This document shows, in pieces, positions 8,068 to 16,804 of a stretch of 64,000 bases of DNA. A program made the translations under genes and the position numbers. The notes under the pieces were generated by a model. The model was not told the origin of the DNA. It was given only the letters and a program-made list of their open reading frames with translations, and ran no database searches. How positions within the stretch are numbered: position 1 is the stretch's first letter; every line of letters begins with the position of its first letter. This DNA is from Lachnospiraceae bacterium (GTDB taxonomy: Bacteria > Bacillota > Clostridia > Lachnospirales > Lachnospiraceae), in assembly GCA_910575555.1 (NCBI GenBank), contig CAJTFX010000015.1, forward strand, positions 1 through 64,000. The letters run 5' to 3'.

Positions 8068-9552
8068 CTAAGAAAAATACTCCACCATTTCCCTGTCATT
8101 CAAAGAATCCCCGACCGCCGTAACATCTTCCCTTTGATACCCCATCGCCCGGCAGATTTCCAGAATTCCCGCCAGTTTTCCCGTTCCCTGTTTCGTGATC
8201 TGCATACAATTTCCCTCCCATAAGATCCGGCAGGAATCCGGAATTTTAAGAGCATCTGCCAGTTCTTTCTGCTTTTGCTCCGGCATCTGGATTCCCCGTC
8301 TGACACGGTGAAAAGACAAGGTCACCTTATAAATATCCGCTTTTTTCCGGTAAACATGCACTTTAAACCCATATGCTTTCTGTTTCTCTTTTATCCCTGT
8401 CAGCCACCCGGCTTCCATCGGCAGAATCACATCCAGGCTGCCTTTCTCCTGGCTTTGGGTCTGCCATCTTGCGCCATTGGCAAATACGCCGCCGCGAAAC
8501 ACATGCCATACAGAGGACAGCTTTCTTTTTGCGGCCTCCAAAGGCAGTGATGTGGCAAGGTAAATCTCACACCGGACGGACAACCGCAGCAGACCCCGGG
8601 CGGTGTGCTCCGGTATCCGCCTGAGCCCCTCCGGGACAAGGGTGCCGTCAATATCAAAAAATACTGCTTTTGGATAAACAGGAATGCGGAAGGCCGGATA
8701 AGGCCGGAAAAAAGGTGCCACAGCATCCCTGCGGTTGCAGTAGGCCAGATAACAGCTACACGTTTTTCTTTTGCATCCCGAAAGCTCTTCCTTTTTGCTC
8801 TCCACGGAATCCCCATAAAAATTTCCAATGTTTTCCCGGGAAATATTGCATCGGCGCATCATTCCGTCTGCTTCCACAAAACGGCTGTCTGCACAGGCTG
8901 TAAGCTCCGCCCTGTAATGTTTTAACTCCTGCCGGAAATAGCCGTCTATTTCTGCGAAAGCTTCCAGCTCCGCCTCTGTATAACGTCTCCCAAGGCCATC
9001 CATTTTATTGATCCAAAGGTAGACAGAATCCGGCAGCGCCTTTCGCAGCATACGGATTTGCTCTAAATACTCCGGAACGCCTACCGCACCCACACAATAG
9101 GAAATCTTCTGTTCCGTCAGAAAACGGCAGTGCCGCGCAAATTGTTCCGCCGATATCATTTCAGGATGGAAAGTTCCCCACAGCCGCAGCTTTTTCAATT
9201 CTCCTCCGTGCTCTCGGTAGACAGAAAGCATCTCCTCTGTGGGAAAACTGAAATTACTCTGAGCTCCTACTGCGTCTATCACCGGACTTCTGCTTAATGC
9301 CGCAAGCCCTTCCCAGTAATACGGATGAATCAACGCCTCTCCATAAGGAACAATCTGCACAGCTCCGCCCTTTTGCTGCTGAAGCATCCGGCCTGTAAAA
9401 CGAAAAAACGCTTCCCGATCCGCCTGTATGCTCCGCCTGCTGCAAGTTCTTTTTGCAAAAGGGCAATAGCTGCAGGAATAATTGCAGGACTTCAGGCTTC
9501 CCCTGTAATACCACTGTCTTTTTGTTACGTCTCTCTCCATCGCCTGTTTCAC
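8068..9552 (-). CDS. STM4011-family radical SAM protein fused to a HAD phosphatase
   Basis: 494 aa, two domains. Residues ~10-280: radical SAM core with CNYSCSYC (Cys23, 27, 30) binding the [4Fe-4S] that cleaves SAM, and a late Cys group (Cys235, 260, 265, 267, 272) that looks like an auxiliary cluster. Residues ~294-494: Cof-type HAD domain with FFDIDGTL (Asp300, Asp302) and GDSLND (Asp482, Asp486). Usual STM4011 proteins end before the HAD part. The HAD domain stops eight residues after its last motif, whereas relatives continue for ~40 more, so its C-terminus looks clipped at the border with AT-rich DNA. The ATG overlaps the STM4012 stop by 4 bp. Last gene of the STM4011-4015 operon. Confidence 0.85.
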   Translation of the reverse strand: MKQAMERDVTKRQWYYRGSLKSCNYSCSYCPFAKRTCSRRSIQADREAFFRFTGRMLQQQKGGAVQIVPYGEALIHPYYWEGLAALSRSPVIDAVGAQSNFSFPTEEMLSVYREHGGELKKLRLWGTFHPEMISAEQFARHCRFLTEQKISYCVGAVGVPEYLEQIRMLRKALPDSVYLWINKMDGLGRRYTEAELEAFAEIDGYFRQELKHYRAELTACADSRFVEADGMMRRCNISRENIGNFYGDSVESKKEELSGCKRKTCSCYLAYCNRRDAVAPFFRPYPAFRIPVYPKAVFFDIDGTLVPEGLRRIPEHTARGLLRLSVRCEIYLATSLPLEAAKRKLSSVWHVFRGGVFANGARWQTQSQEKGSLDVILPMEAGWLTGIKEKQKAYGFKVHVYRKKADIYKVTLSFHRVRRGIQMPEQKQKELADALKIPDSCRILWEGNCMQITKQGTGKLAGILEICRAMGYQREDVTAVGDSLNDREMVEYFS

Positions 9553-10910
9553 CGTTCCATCAATTGCCGTACTTCTTCGGACATTAATTGGGGCCCCAAA
9601 AAATCAGATAAGGAAAATCCCTCTTCCGTCAGCGAAAGGAAGCCTGCGGTTTCCAAAGCATAACCGGCCTGAACCCAGTCCAAAAGCAACGGAAAATCTT
9701 TCTCTGCCTGACTGCCAAAATGCAGACTGTAATCCGCAAGGCAGAGGCCCCTTCCAAACAAAATATGCCGGATCACATACCGCCGTTTCTCTTCCTCCAA
9801 AGGCAGTAAAAATCCATGGGTAATTTTCCGGTAATCCTCCTGTTCTATATAGTTTTGCAAAATAGAAAGGCACTGACCAGGCTCCACTGCATAAGGCGTG
9901 CTGAAATGCAGATTTCCCAGATAGCTTCTCCCTCCGCAGCCGATGGATACGGTATTGCCAAATCCGCACAGGGAACCGGGAAGCTCCCGGGCAACGTTCC
10001 TTTCCCCGCTTTTTCCAGTCTGCCTTACAAAATCTCTCTCCAATCTACCTTTTCCAGTTTGGTTTATGGACTGAGGCTCCTGTTTTTCCCGCACAAACCG
10101 GCGCATGGAATAAGGCCGGTATCCTGCTTTAAGAAGGAATTCCCGCACAAACCGGTACATCTCAAAGGCATCTTCCGCACATTCCGCACCCTGACGGTAA
10201 AGATAGGTTCCCGGCTTCACATACAGCGGATATACAAACAGCTCTTCCGGTTCAAATTCCAACGCCTGGCCCAGAGAATCCCCAAGGCTCTCCATGGTCT
10301 GTCCCGGTATTCCGTAAATCAGGTCAAGGTTCACACATGCAAATCCAACATTTTGAATCAGACCCAGGGCTTCCTTTGCCGCAGCCGCGGTATGAAACCG
10401 GTGCAGGGTAAGAAGCTCTGCTTCCTGAAAACTCTGTACGCCGATGCTGAGACGGGTTACCCCCTCTTCTTTTAAAATTTTTAACTTTTCTCCGGTTGTC
10501 TGATTGGGGGAAGTTTCCACCGTAACTGCTGATTTCCCCGGTTCTATCCCAAAGTAATCCCTGGCAATGGAGAATACCTTCCCAAGCAGATGCTCCGGCA
10601 GCAGCAGGGGAGTTCCCCCTCCTAAGGTCAAATCGGAAAATTCTGCGTCTCTGGGCATAAGCTCCGCAAGCTGCCGGGCCTGCCGCTCCATGGCTGATAC
10701 ATACGCTTCCATCTGCTGCAGTTTTTGCCCTGCCAGGGAAAATAAATTGCAGTACCCGCATTTATACTGACAAAAAGGAATATGAAAATACAGGCTGTTT
10801 TTCCCGCCTGACAGCCTGCCGGCATAATCCTTCCATTCCAGGTCCGGAAGGGCCCGATATGCCATTTTATGGGGATAACTGTACATATACTGGATATATG
10901 GATGTTCCAT
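9549..10910 (-). CDS. STM4012-family radical SAM protein (HemW-like)
   Basis: 453 aa. The radical SAM motif is CQYKCGYC (Cys47, 51, 54), followed by the SAM-binding GGGTPLLL (~97) and SIGVQSFQ (~155) seen in HemN/HemW-like enzymes. The C-terminal region (FGRGLCLADYSLHFG) matches the HemW-like accessory domain. In the STM4012 family the reaction is unknown, and heme synthesis is unlikely given the context. It has a 12-bp gap from the upstream phosphatase-fold gene and a 4-bp overlap with STM4011, consistent with tight co-translation. Family assignment rests on the combination of sequence and gene order. Confidence 0.85.
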   Translation of the reverse strand: MEHPYIQYMYSYPHKMAYRALPDLEWKDYAGRLSGGKNSLYFHIPFCQYKCGYCNLFSLAGQKLQQMEAYVSAMERQARQLAELMPRDAEFSDLTLGGGTPLLLPEHLLGKVFSIARDYFGIEPGKSAVTVETSPNQTTGEKLKILKEEGVTRLSIGVQSFQEAELLTLHRFHTAAAAKEALGLIQNVGFACVNLDLIYGIPGQTMESLGDSLGQALEFEPEELFVYPLYVKPGTYLYRQGAECAEDAFEMYRFVREFLLKAGYRPYSMRRFVREKQEPQSINQTGKGRLERDFVRQTGKSGERNVARELPGSLCGFGNTVSIGCGGRSYLGNLHFSTPYAVEPGQCLSILQNYIEQEDYRKITHGFLLPLEEEKRRYVIRHILFGRGLCLADYSLHFGSQAEKDFPLLLDWVQAGYALETAGFLSLTEEGFSLSDFLGPQLMSEEVRQLMER

Positions 10911-10922
10911 CTGAATACCCTC

Positions 10923-11726
10923 CTACAACAGAAAATGCTTATACGGAACTGTAGTTACAATGGGATGGTTAATCCCATGATACCAAACGCCGTCCTCTCC
11001 ATAACAGGTTCCGTGATCAGAACAGCATATCACGAATGTTTCCCCTTTTTCACGAAATGCCTCAAACAGCCTTCCCAATTGTCCGTCCACGTAACGCAGC
11101 GCCAGGGCATGGGCTTTTTTACTGTCTTTTTTCTCCCCTTCTGCATAAAAATAATTGGGATAATGCAGGGCGGAAATATTCAGATACATCATAATCTTCT
11201 GCCCCTCTTCCGCCTGCCTCAACTTCTGCAGTGCAAAATTAATCTGATGCTCGGCTGATTCCTTCACCCTGCACCCAAAGGCCGGCTTCCAATAACTGTG
11301 CTGAAAATAAGAAGGCAGTACTTTCCCCACGTCGGTTCTCTTGTCAAAAAAACTGACTCCTCCAATGCAGTAGGTTTCATATCCTTCACAGGCAAGCCCC
11401 TCCACCCAGGTTGCGCCCTGAAACGCATAAGCCCCTTCCGGCGCCTGACGCCCCATGCCAATGTCCGGGGAGAAAAAAAGCGGCTTGCGCTTTTTCATAT
11501 CCAAAATCCCTTCCTCTATCGGGAAAAAACCGGCAAACATGGCCTGGTGAGAAGGATAAGTGAAATTGCCCGGCGCCTGGCATTTCTGCCAGGGGCCATA
11601 CCGGTTCAGCACCGGCGTTTCGCCTTTTTCCTGCTCCTCAGCCGCCACGTCATACCGCAGGGAATCAATGCATACAAATAAAATATGGCACTTCCCCACA
11701 ATTTGGTTCATATCTGTTTTCTGCAT
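10923..11726 (-). CDS. STM4013/SEN3800-family alkaline-phosphatase-fold hydrolase
   Basis: 267 aa of the alkaline phosphatase/sulfatase superfamily. Metal ligands and nucleophile are visible: CIDSLRYD (Asp21), GNFTYPSHQAM (Thr56/Ser59 region) and near the C-terminus CSDHGT and WYHGINHP. No signal peptide, so it acts in the cytoplasm, unlike most phosphatases of this fold. It probably hydrolyses a phosphate or sulfate ester, or transfers a phospho group, in the pathway encoded by the cassette. One base separates its ATG from the STM4014 stop. Confidence 0.85.
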   Translation of the reverse strand: MQKTDMNQIVGKCHILFVCIDSLRYDVAAEEQEKGETPVLNRYGPWQKCQAPGNFTYPSHQAMFAGFFPIEEGILDMKKRKPLFFSPDIGMGRQAPEGAYAFQGATWVEGLACEGYETYCIGGVSFFDKRTDVGKVLPSYFQHSYWKPAFGCRVKESAEHQINFALQKLRQAEEGQKIMMYLNISALHYPNYFYAEGEKKDSKKAHALALRYVDGQLGRLFEAFREKGETFVICCSDHGTCYGEDGVWYHGINHPIVTTVPYKHFLL

Positions 11727-11727
11727 A

Positions 11728-12906
11728 CTATTTTTCCTTAACCTCCGCAGCCTTTGCCTGCCCGGCCAGAATACGCGCCTGCTCTCTGTAAATCCTGTTT
11801 TTGCCGTAGATATCCCGGTAAATCAAGTCTCCCTGCCCGTTCATCTCAATCACCCGCGGCCGGAGAGTTCCTTTTTCCAGCAAAAGATCAATCCCCGCCA
11901 TGGAAATGCCGACGCAGGAATTTTCTCCATTCCCTATCCCTCCAACGGAAAATGCTTCATACGCTTCCCGGCATACCGCTGTAATCTGATCCATGACAGC
12001 TTCACTCAGGCCAAGATTCTCTGTATCCAATGCCTGATTGTTCAAATGCAGGTTGGTAATGGGGCCTTTGGACTGGCGGGCTATCATTGCAGCAATATGC
12101 CCGAACTGGAACACCACCCGCAAATCATAGCTTTTCCCATGAAAATCCGCTTTGGGATGCCAGCGCTCCACCACGCATTCCAGAGACAGCAATTGGTTCA
12201 GAAAACGGCTGATTTCCGTATTTTCTTCCATACAGACCAGTTTTTTGGTATTGATTAACTGCCCCTGCTCCAAACGGCAGGAGGTATAAAGCTTCCTGCG
12301 CCCCAGACCCGGATGCAGGCGGAAAGCCGCCACGCCTGCTGCACCAGAAAAATACCTCGGTTTGATAAACACACTGTAACAATGCTTCTGTTCCATCACC
12401 GCTTCCAACTGGTCAGCCGTCCTGATTTCCTCCGGAAACATCTCTGTCACCGGAATTCCCCGGGCTTTCAGCCGCAGGTTGGTATCCCTTTTGTCAAGCA
12501 TCCGGCAAATCATTTCCGGATGGTTTAGAAAACGGCAGTCTGCCCGGGCTAAAAACTGCAGGCTTCTCTGGTATGCTTTTAACTGCTCTTGCATCTGGCA
12601 CAGCCGGACCGTCTGATACCCAGGCGGATCTATCTTTACCGCCGCCCCCTGCAGGTTTCTCAATACAGCGTTTTGGGGCTCCCCCTGCAGGCTTCTCAGA
12701 GCAGCGTTTTTTGACTCTCTCTGCAAATTTCTCAATACAGCGTTTTTTGACTCCTCCTGCACGTTCCGATCAAATATTTCTTCCCAGGCCGCCTCCTGAT
12801 ACGCGATACCCAAACTGTCCGCCGCTTTCCGGAAAAAAACTGACCGCTTGGAAAACGGGTCGCCGATTAAGACCACCCGTCTGTTTTCCTGTTTTTCTGC
12901 ACTCAT
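11728..12906 (-). CDS. STM4014-family ATP-grasp protein
   Basis: 392 aa. The C-terminal two thirds resembles an ATP-grasp ligase: KRDTNLRLKARGIPV lies at the start of the fold, VFIKPRYFSGAAGV is the nucleotide loop, and VIEMNGQGDLIY is the Mg-binding end. Ligases of this fold couple a carboxylate to an amine or thiol. Residues ~49-84 hold three 12-aa repeats (VQEESKNAVLRN, LQRESKNAALRS, LQGEPQNAVLRN) that look like an expanded linker. Central gene of the STM4011-4015 cassette. Family assignment is helped by gene order. Confidence 0.8.
   Translation of the reverse strand: MSAEKQENRRVVLIGDPFSKRSVFFRKAADSLGIAYQEAAWEEIFDRNVQEESKNAVLRNLQRESKNAALRSLQGEPQNAVLRNLQGAAVKIDPPGYQTVRLCQMQEQLKAYQRSLQFLARADCRFLNHPEMICRMLDKRDTNLRLKARGIPVTEMFPEEIRTADQLEAVMEQKHCYSVFIKPRYFSGAAGVAAFRLHPGLGRRKLYTSCRLEQGQLINTKKLVCMEENTEISRFLNQLLSLECVVERWHPKADFHGKSYDLRVVFQFGHIAAMIARQSKGPITNLHLNNQALDTENLGLSEAVMDQITAVCREAYEAFSVGGIGNGENSCVGISMAGIDLLLEKGTLRPRVIEMNGQGDLIYRDIYGKNRIYREQARILAGQAKAAEVKEK
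12649..12756 (-). repeat. 36-bp tandem repeat x3 in the ATP-grasp gene
   Basis: Units begin at 12649, 12685 and 12721, with a partial fourth from 12757. Being a multiple of three they keep the frame and give a 12-aa repeat. The units differ at several positions, so the expansion is not very recent. Confidence 0.9.
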
Positions 12907-12919
12907 TTTTAAAATGCGC

Positions 12920-13786
12920 CTATTCTGTCAGCATGGGGTAAAAATAGAGTTCCCCGTCGTAATCATCTGCTTCCTGCTGGTCCTCCACATTTACCTGAAC
13001 ACCGGGAAGAGCTTCCAGCTTCTCCATCATCTCGTCTGACATATAATGGTACTCCAGCTCCAATTGTTTAATATTGGGATATTTTGGTATCTTATCCAAC
13101 AAAATCTGTCCGCCCTTGTCTGTCAGAGAACCCATGGATAAATCCAATGTTGTAATCCTGTCAATATATTTACTGTCGAAAACCGCTTCTGTAATCTCAT
13201 CCTGAATCTCGCTGTCTGTCAGCCCCAAATAGGCAAGATTTGGAAAATCCGATTCTGCCAGCAGCTTTTGAATGGTTGCAAGATCCCCGTCAAACCCATA
13301 ATCCTCCACGCCGATATATAGAAGCAGCTTCTGCAGAGAGGGAAGTTTTGCTTTCTGTATGGATTCCATGATGTGGGAGGGAAGGCCGCCGCAGATAATC
13401 TCAAAATGCTTCAGGTTTTCATGAACTATTTCTCCAAGCGCCAATTCCGTACTTCCCTTAATCACCAGTTTTTCTAACTGGGGCACAGCCTCCCAAAGTT
13501 TAGAATAATCCGCCTGGATAATCCAGGAAACCTCACATTCCTCATATTCCATGTCTGCAAAAAACAGACTTTTGATCTGGGAAAACTTCTCCTTGTTTTC
13601 CACAATTCCATTTACAATCACCTGTAAGCCTTCTTCTGTGTCATCCCAGCATTCTCCTCCCCAGGGCCCGATGACAATTTCCTCCAAATCCGGAAGTTCT
13701 GCATCCTCCAGAATTTCTTTCAGCAAATCCGCCACTGTCTTTCCTTCGTCTTTATACGTGTACGCATATCGTTTACTTTTGTACAT
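12920..13786 (-). CDS. STM4015-family leucine-rich-repeat protein
   Basis: 288 aa. The N-terminal part carries IGPWGGECWDDT, which I regard as a hallmark of the STM4015 family. The middle and C-terminal parts are irregular leucine-rich repeats (PNLAYLGLTDSEIQ, RITTLDLSMGSLTDKG, PNIKQLELEYHYMSD), expected to form a curved binding surface. The ATG at 13784-13786 has AGGAGGTAGGAT upstream. First gene of the five-gene cassette and 13 bp from STM4014. No enzyme motif; it probably recruits a protein substrate or partner. A ~96-bp hairpin repeat ends about 6 bp upstream of its ribosome site. Confidence 0.85.
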   Translation of the reverse strand: MYKSKRYAYTYKDEGKTVADLLKEILEDAELPDLEEIVIGPWGGECWDDTEEGLQVIVNGIVENKEKFSQIKSLFFADMEYEECEVSWIIQADYSKLWEAVPQLEKLVIKGSTELALGEIVHENLKHFEIICGGLPSHIMESIQKAKLPSLQKLLLYIGVEDYGFDGDLATIQKLLAESDFPNLAYLGLTDSEIQDEITEAVFDSKYIDRITTLDLSMGSLTDKGGQILLDKIPKYPNIKQLELEYHYMSDEMMEKLEALPGVQVNVEDQQEADDYDGELYFYPMLTE

Positions 13787-13805
13787 ATCCTACCTCCTAT
13801 TTGCT

Positions 13806-13901
13806 GAGGGGCTGCCACATGAAGAAATTCTGCACAAGATATTCAGCCGTTGGCTATATTCTATCTCTTGCGTCTATGTCCTTTCATGCGGCAGCCTCTT
13901 C
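13806..13901 (-). repeat. ~100-bp dispersed hairpin repeat, copy A
   Basis: Imperfect terminal inverted repeats (GAGGGGCTGCCAC / GCGGCAGCCTCTTC) enclose an AT-rich core with ATATCTTGT. Reverse-complemented, it aligns end to end with the element at 47683-47785. No coding capacity. It lies between the ABC permease stop and the STM4015 start, so it may carry the promoter or an attenuator for the cassette. Confidence 0.7.
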
Positions 13902-13939
13902 TTTATTTAATTTAGCCTCAGAATGGTTCCGATTCTGTC

Positions 13940-15193
13940 TTACTCATGCCGCAACGCATCAATCGGATTCAGATTTGCCGCCTTATAGGAGGGCAGCAGC
14001 CCGAAAATAATTCCGATAGCCATGGAAAATACCACTGACAGAATGGACGCCGGAACGCTGATGGATACCAGTGTACTGGTGACTTTGGAAATCACTTCTG
14101 CCAGTACAATTCCCACAATCACTCCTATCAGCCCCCCAAGACTGGTCAGCACCGCTGCTTCTGTCAGAAATTGTCCGAGAATCTTGCCTTTTCTGGCTCC
14201 GATTGCCTTCTTTAATCCAATCTCCTGGGTACGCTCTGTGACGGACACCAGCATAATATTCATAACGCCGATGCCGCCTACCAACAGTGAAATCCCTGCA
14301 ATCCAGATCAGCATGGTATTGGTGGACTGGCTCAGCTTTTGAATATCCTCCGCCTGTTTTAACAGATCGGCTGCCTTGTATTTCATGGTATCATCCGAAA
14401 CATTCAGCCCGTTGTTCAGAATATTGGCTGCTTCTTTTCCTGCAACCGTCATATTATCCACTTTGTCCAGTTTCAAAATCAAAGACTGGGGTTCATCATA
14501 CCCATACAGAATGGGCCAGGTGGCATCCGGAACATACACCGCGCCGCTGCTGGACTCCGCATAGGTATAGTACTCTTCTATGCTGTTGATCACCGGCTCA
14601 AATCTGGAAGATTTGGCAATGATGCCGATGACGATAAAAGGTTCCCGCTGAATCTCCACGGTTTTTCCGATGGGATCGACGCCCTGAAACAAAGTTTCTG
14701 CCGAATTTTCATCCAATACCGCCACTTTCCGGAATTTTGCATAGTCAGAATCGGTAAATCCTCTTCCCTGCTTGATAATATAATTGCAGGTATCCAGATA
14801 ATTCCGGTCAATGCCGCAGACTTTTCCGCCGGACATTCCTGTATTCAGATAATACACTGCATTGTAAGTTTCTCTGGAAGTATACAGGGAAGCATTTTCA
14901 ATATGATCCAGTTCCAGAATCTGTTTTCTGGTCTCTTCTGTAATGACCGGCACCCCGTCCGGCACTCCGTAATAATCTATCTCGTAGGTATTATCTCCCT
15001 GATAAAGCTGCACATTCACGGTATTGTCTCCGGAACCAATAAGATTTTCCTTGATCTGTTCATTGGTTCCTTTGATGGTGGAAACAATGGCTATTATGGC
15101 TGCAATACCGATAATGATACCTAACATCGTCAGAAAGGAACGCATCTTATGCGACCACAGTCCCTGAAGGGACAATCTGATATTCTCTAGCAT
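13940..15193 (-). CDS. MacB-type ABC transporter permease
   Basis: 417 aa. One N-terminal membrane segment (MRSFLTMLGIIIGIAAIIAIV), a large extracellular MacB-PCD domain (~residues 50-275), then three C-terminal segments (WIAGISLLVGGIGVMNIML, a middle helix, ILSVVFSMAIGIIFGLLPS), the FtsX/MacB topology. Last gene of an operon with two adaptors and an ATPase; 33 bp after the second adaptor. MacB-type systems export peptides or drugs by mechanotransmission rather than passage through the membrane. The substrate is not evident. Confidence 0.9.
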   Translation of the reverse strand: MLENIRLSLQGLWSHKMRSFLTMLGIIIGIAAIIAIVSTIKGTNEQIKENLIGSGDNTVNVQLYQGDNTYEIDYYGVPDGVPVITEETRKQILELDHIENASLYTSRETYNAVYYLNTGMSGGKVCGIDRNYLDTCNYIIKQGRGFTDSDYAKFRKVAVLDENSAETLFQGVDPIGKTVEIQREPFIVIGIIAKSSRFEPVINSIEEYYTYAESSSGAVYVPDATWPILYGYDEPQSLILKLDKVDNMTVAGKEAANILNNGLNVSDDTMKYKAADLLKQAEDIQKLSQSTNTMLIWIAGISLLVGGIGVMNIMLVSVTERTQEIGLKKAIGARKGKILGQFLTEAAVLTSLGGLIGVIVGIVLAEVISKVTSTLVSISVPASILSVVFSMAIGIIFGLLPSYKAANLNPIDALRHE

Positions 15194-15226
15194 CTGTTTT
15201 TCTCCTTCATCTTCTATCCCTCCGGG

Positions 15227-16804
15227 TTACTCAGGTTCTGTTACCTTTACGCCCTCTTTGGCAGTTTTGCCATAAGGAAAAGCAACTCTGTCCTCCATGG
15301 TCAGCCCTGACAAAACCTCCACGGCCTGTCCCCAAATGGTCTTTCCGGTCTGGATATACTGTTTTACCAACAGATCGTTCTCGTCCGCCTTCAGCACATA
15401 TTTCCTGCCGTCCTCCTCCCGGACATATGCCTTATCCAGATAAATCCCGTCGCTTTCCTGGGTATTTGACATGGTCAGATCCACATATTCCCCGTTGCGC
15501 AGCCCTTCTGTATTCTCAATATACGCCGTATACGGGTAATATGAGACATTGGGATTTCCCTCTCCGTAAGCGTTGCTGTTGTCCATTGGATACTGGGAAA
15601 TCTCTGTTATTTCGGCCTCAAAATTCTGCCCGCTTTCCCAGGAATTGGCATATACCTTCTGTCCTACTTTTATTTCCTCAAGCTGCAGTTCACTTAAAGA
15701 ACCGCTGACATACAATCCTTCTGAGCCGGACACCGTTAAAAACGGCTCTCCGGAAGGGGGATCATCCTTATCGGCAACACCCTTTACCACGCCGTTAAAG
15801 GCTGCTTTTACCACGCCGTCTCCGGAAACCTTCTTCATCTGCTCCAGTTCCAGTTCTTCTTTCCGTTTGCTCAGATCCAAATCCCGGATTTCCTCTTCTT
15901 TTTCTTTAATCATAGAGGATAATTCCTCCGCCGTATAGCCTTCCGGTTCCTCGGGTTCCTCCGGTTCTATGATATCCGGCTCTTCCGGTTCTATGATATC
16001 CGGCTCTTCCGGTTCTTCCTCTATCATCTGGGAACGGGTCCGGACCGACCATCTGGAATCTTCATCAAGTCTGGGAAAACCGCTTTCGCCGCTGATTTCC
16101 CAGGAAGTGATTAACTTGCCTGCAAATTCATTATTCTTATGTATTTCCAGGCTTACGTATATGGGATCGTCCTCGTCTGCGGACAGACTGTTGATAAATT
16201 CTCCAAACACAAAGCACTCCTGGGTGCACAGATAAATGTATGGTTTTTCCTCCGTTCCTTTTCCCTTATTGGGTTTGGAAGTACTGGTAATATAATTATA
16301 TGCATTTTTCGTTTTCTGAGGCGGCAGCGGCACAGGCGTAGGTTCCGGCTCTTCCGGTTCTATAATATCCGGCTCTTCCGGTTCTTCCGGCCTGGGCGAT
16401 ACAGGAGTGGTGGATTTCAGCTTTGAAAGCTGCTGTTTGGCCGCCTCTAACCTGCTGGTTATCGTAGAAACGTCCAGCTCCTTCATTTCCAATTCCAGAT
16501 TTGACATGGTCATATCATACGTAATCAGTGGATCTCCCGCTTTCACTTCCTGTCCCTCTTCCACATGGACTTCGGCAATGACTTTATCTTCCAGGGCATA
16601 TACATCCTGCGACGAATCATTGGTTACAATGCCGGAACTGCTCATCTCATTTTCATAGTAATACATATTCAGTTCTGACACATAATGCACTTCCGCTTTC
16701 TGATTCTTGTTCTGATAATTCTGATATGCTTTGATTCCACCGAAAACTGCGGCACCGGCAACGCCAAGGGATATTACTGTAATGATAACTGCTTTCTTAC
16801 TCAT
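15227..16804 (-). CDS. HlyD/MacA-type adaptor with inserted domain and Pro-Glu repeats
   Basis: 525 aa. N-terminal membrane anchor (VIITVISLGVAGAAVFGGI), then a biotinyl-lipoyl half (VIAEVHVEEGQEVKAGD), a coiled-coil hairpin and the matching half (VSGDGVVKAAFNGVVKGV), then beta-barrel and membrane-proximal domains. The tip of the hairpin is interrupted by ~150 residues: two Pro/Glu-rich blocks of DIIEPEEP repeats flank a ~100-residue segment with its own predicted strands (PYIYLCTQECFVFGEF ... WSVRTRSQM). Such an insert is unusual. It overlaps the ATPase gene by 8 bp. Probably bridges the permease to the cell wall or a partner. Confidence 0.85.
   Translation of the reverse strand: MSKKAVIITVISLGVAGAAVFGGIKAYQNYQNKNQKAEVHYVSELNMYYYENEMSSSGIVTNDSSQDVYALEDKVIAEVHVEEGQEVKAGDPLITYDMTMSNLELEMKELDVSTITSRLEAAKQQLSKLKSTTPVSPRPEEPEEPDIIEPEEPEPTPVPLPPQKTKNAYNYITSTSKPNKGKGTEEKPYIYLCTQECFVFGEFINSLSADEDDPIYVSLEIHKNNEFAGKLITSWEISGESGFPRLDEDSRWSVRTRSQMIEEEPEEPDIIEPEEPDIIEPEEPEEPEGYTAEELSSMIKEKEEEIRDLDLSKRKEELELEQMKKVSGDGVVKAAFNGVVKGVADKDDPPSGEPFLTVSGSEGLYVSGSLSELQLEEIKVGQKVYANSWESGQNFEAEITEISQYPMDNSNAYGEGNPNVSYYPYTAYIENTEGLRNGEYVDLTMSNTQESDGIYLDKAYVREEDGRKYVLKADENDLLVKQYIQTGKTIWGQAVEVLSGLTMEDRVAFPYGKTAKEGVKVTEPE
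15940..16018 (-). repeat. 24-bp repeats coding DIIEPEEP
   Basis: Tandem GG(T/C)TC(T/C)TCCGGTTCTAT-type units encode EPEEPDIIEP. A second block of the same repeats lies at 16340-16390, so the two blocks bracket the inserted segment of the adaptor. Confidence 0.8.

Noticed and set aside
9816-10475. 219-codon open frame on the plus strand
   Set aside because: Antisense to the STM4012 gene; no start signal or family features.
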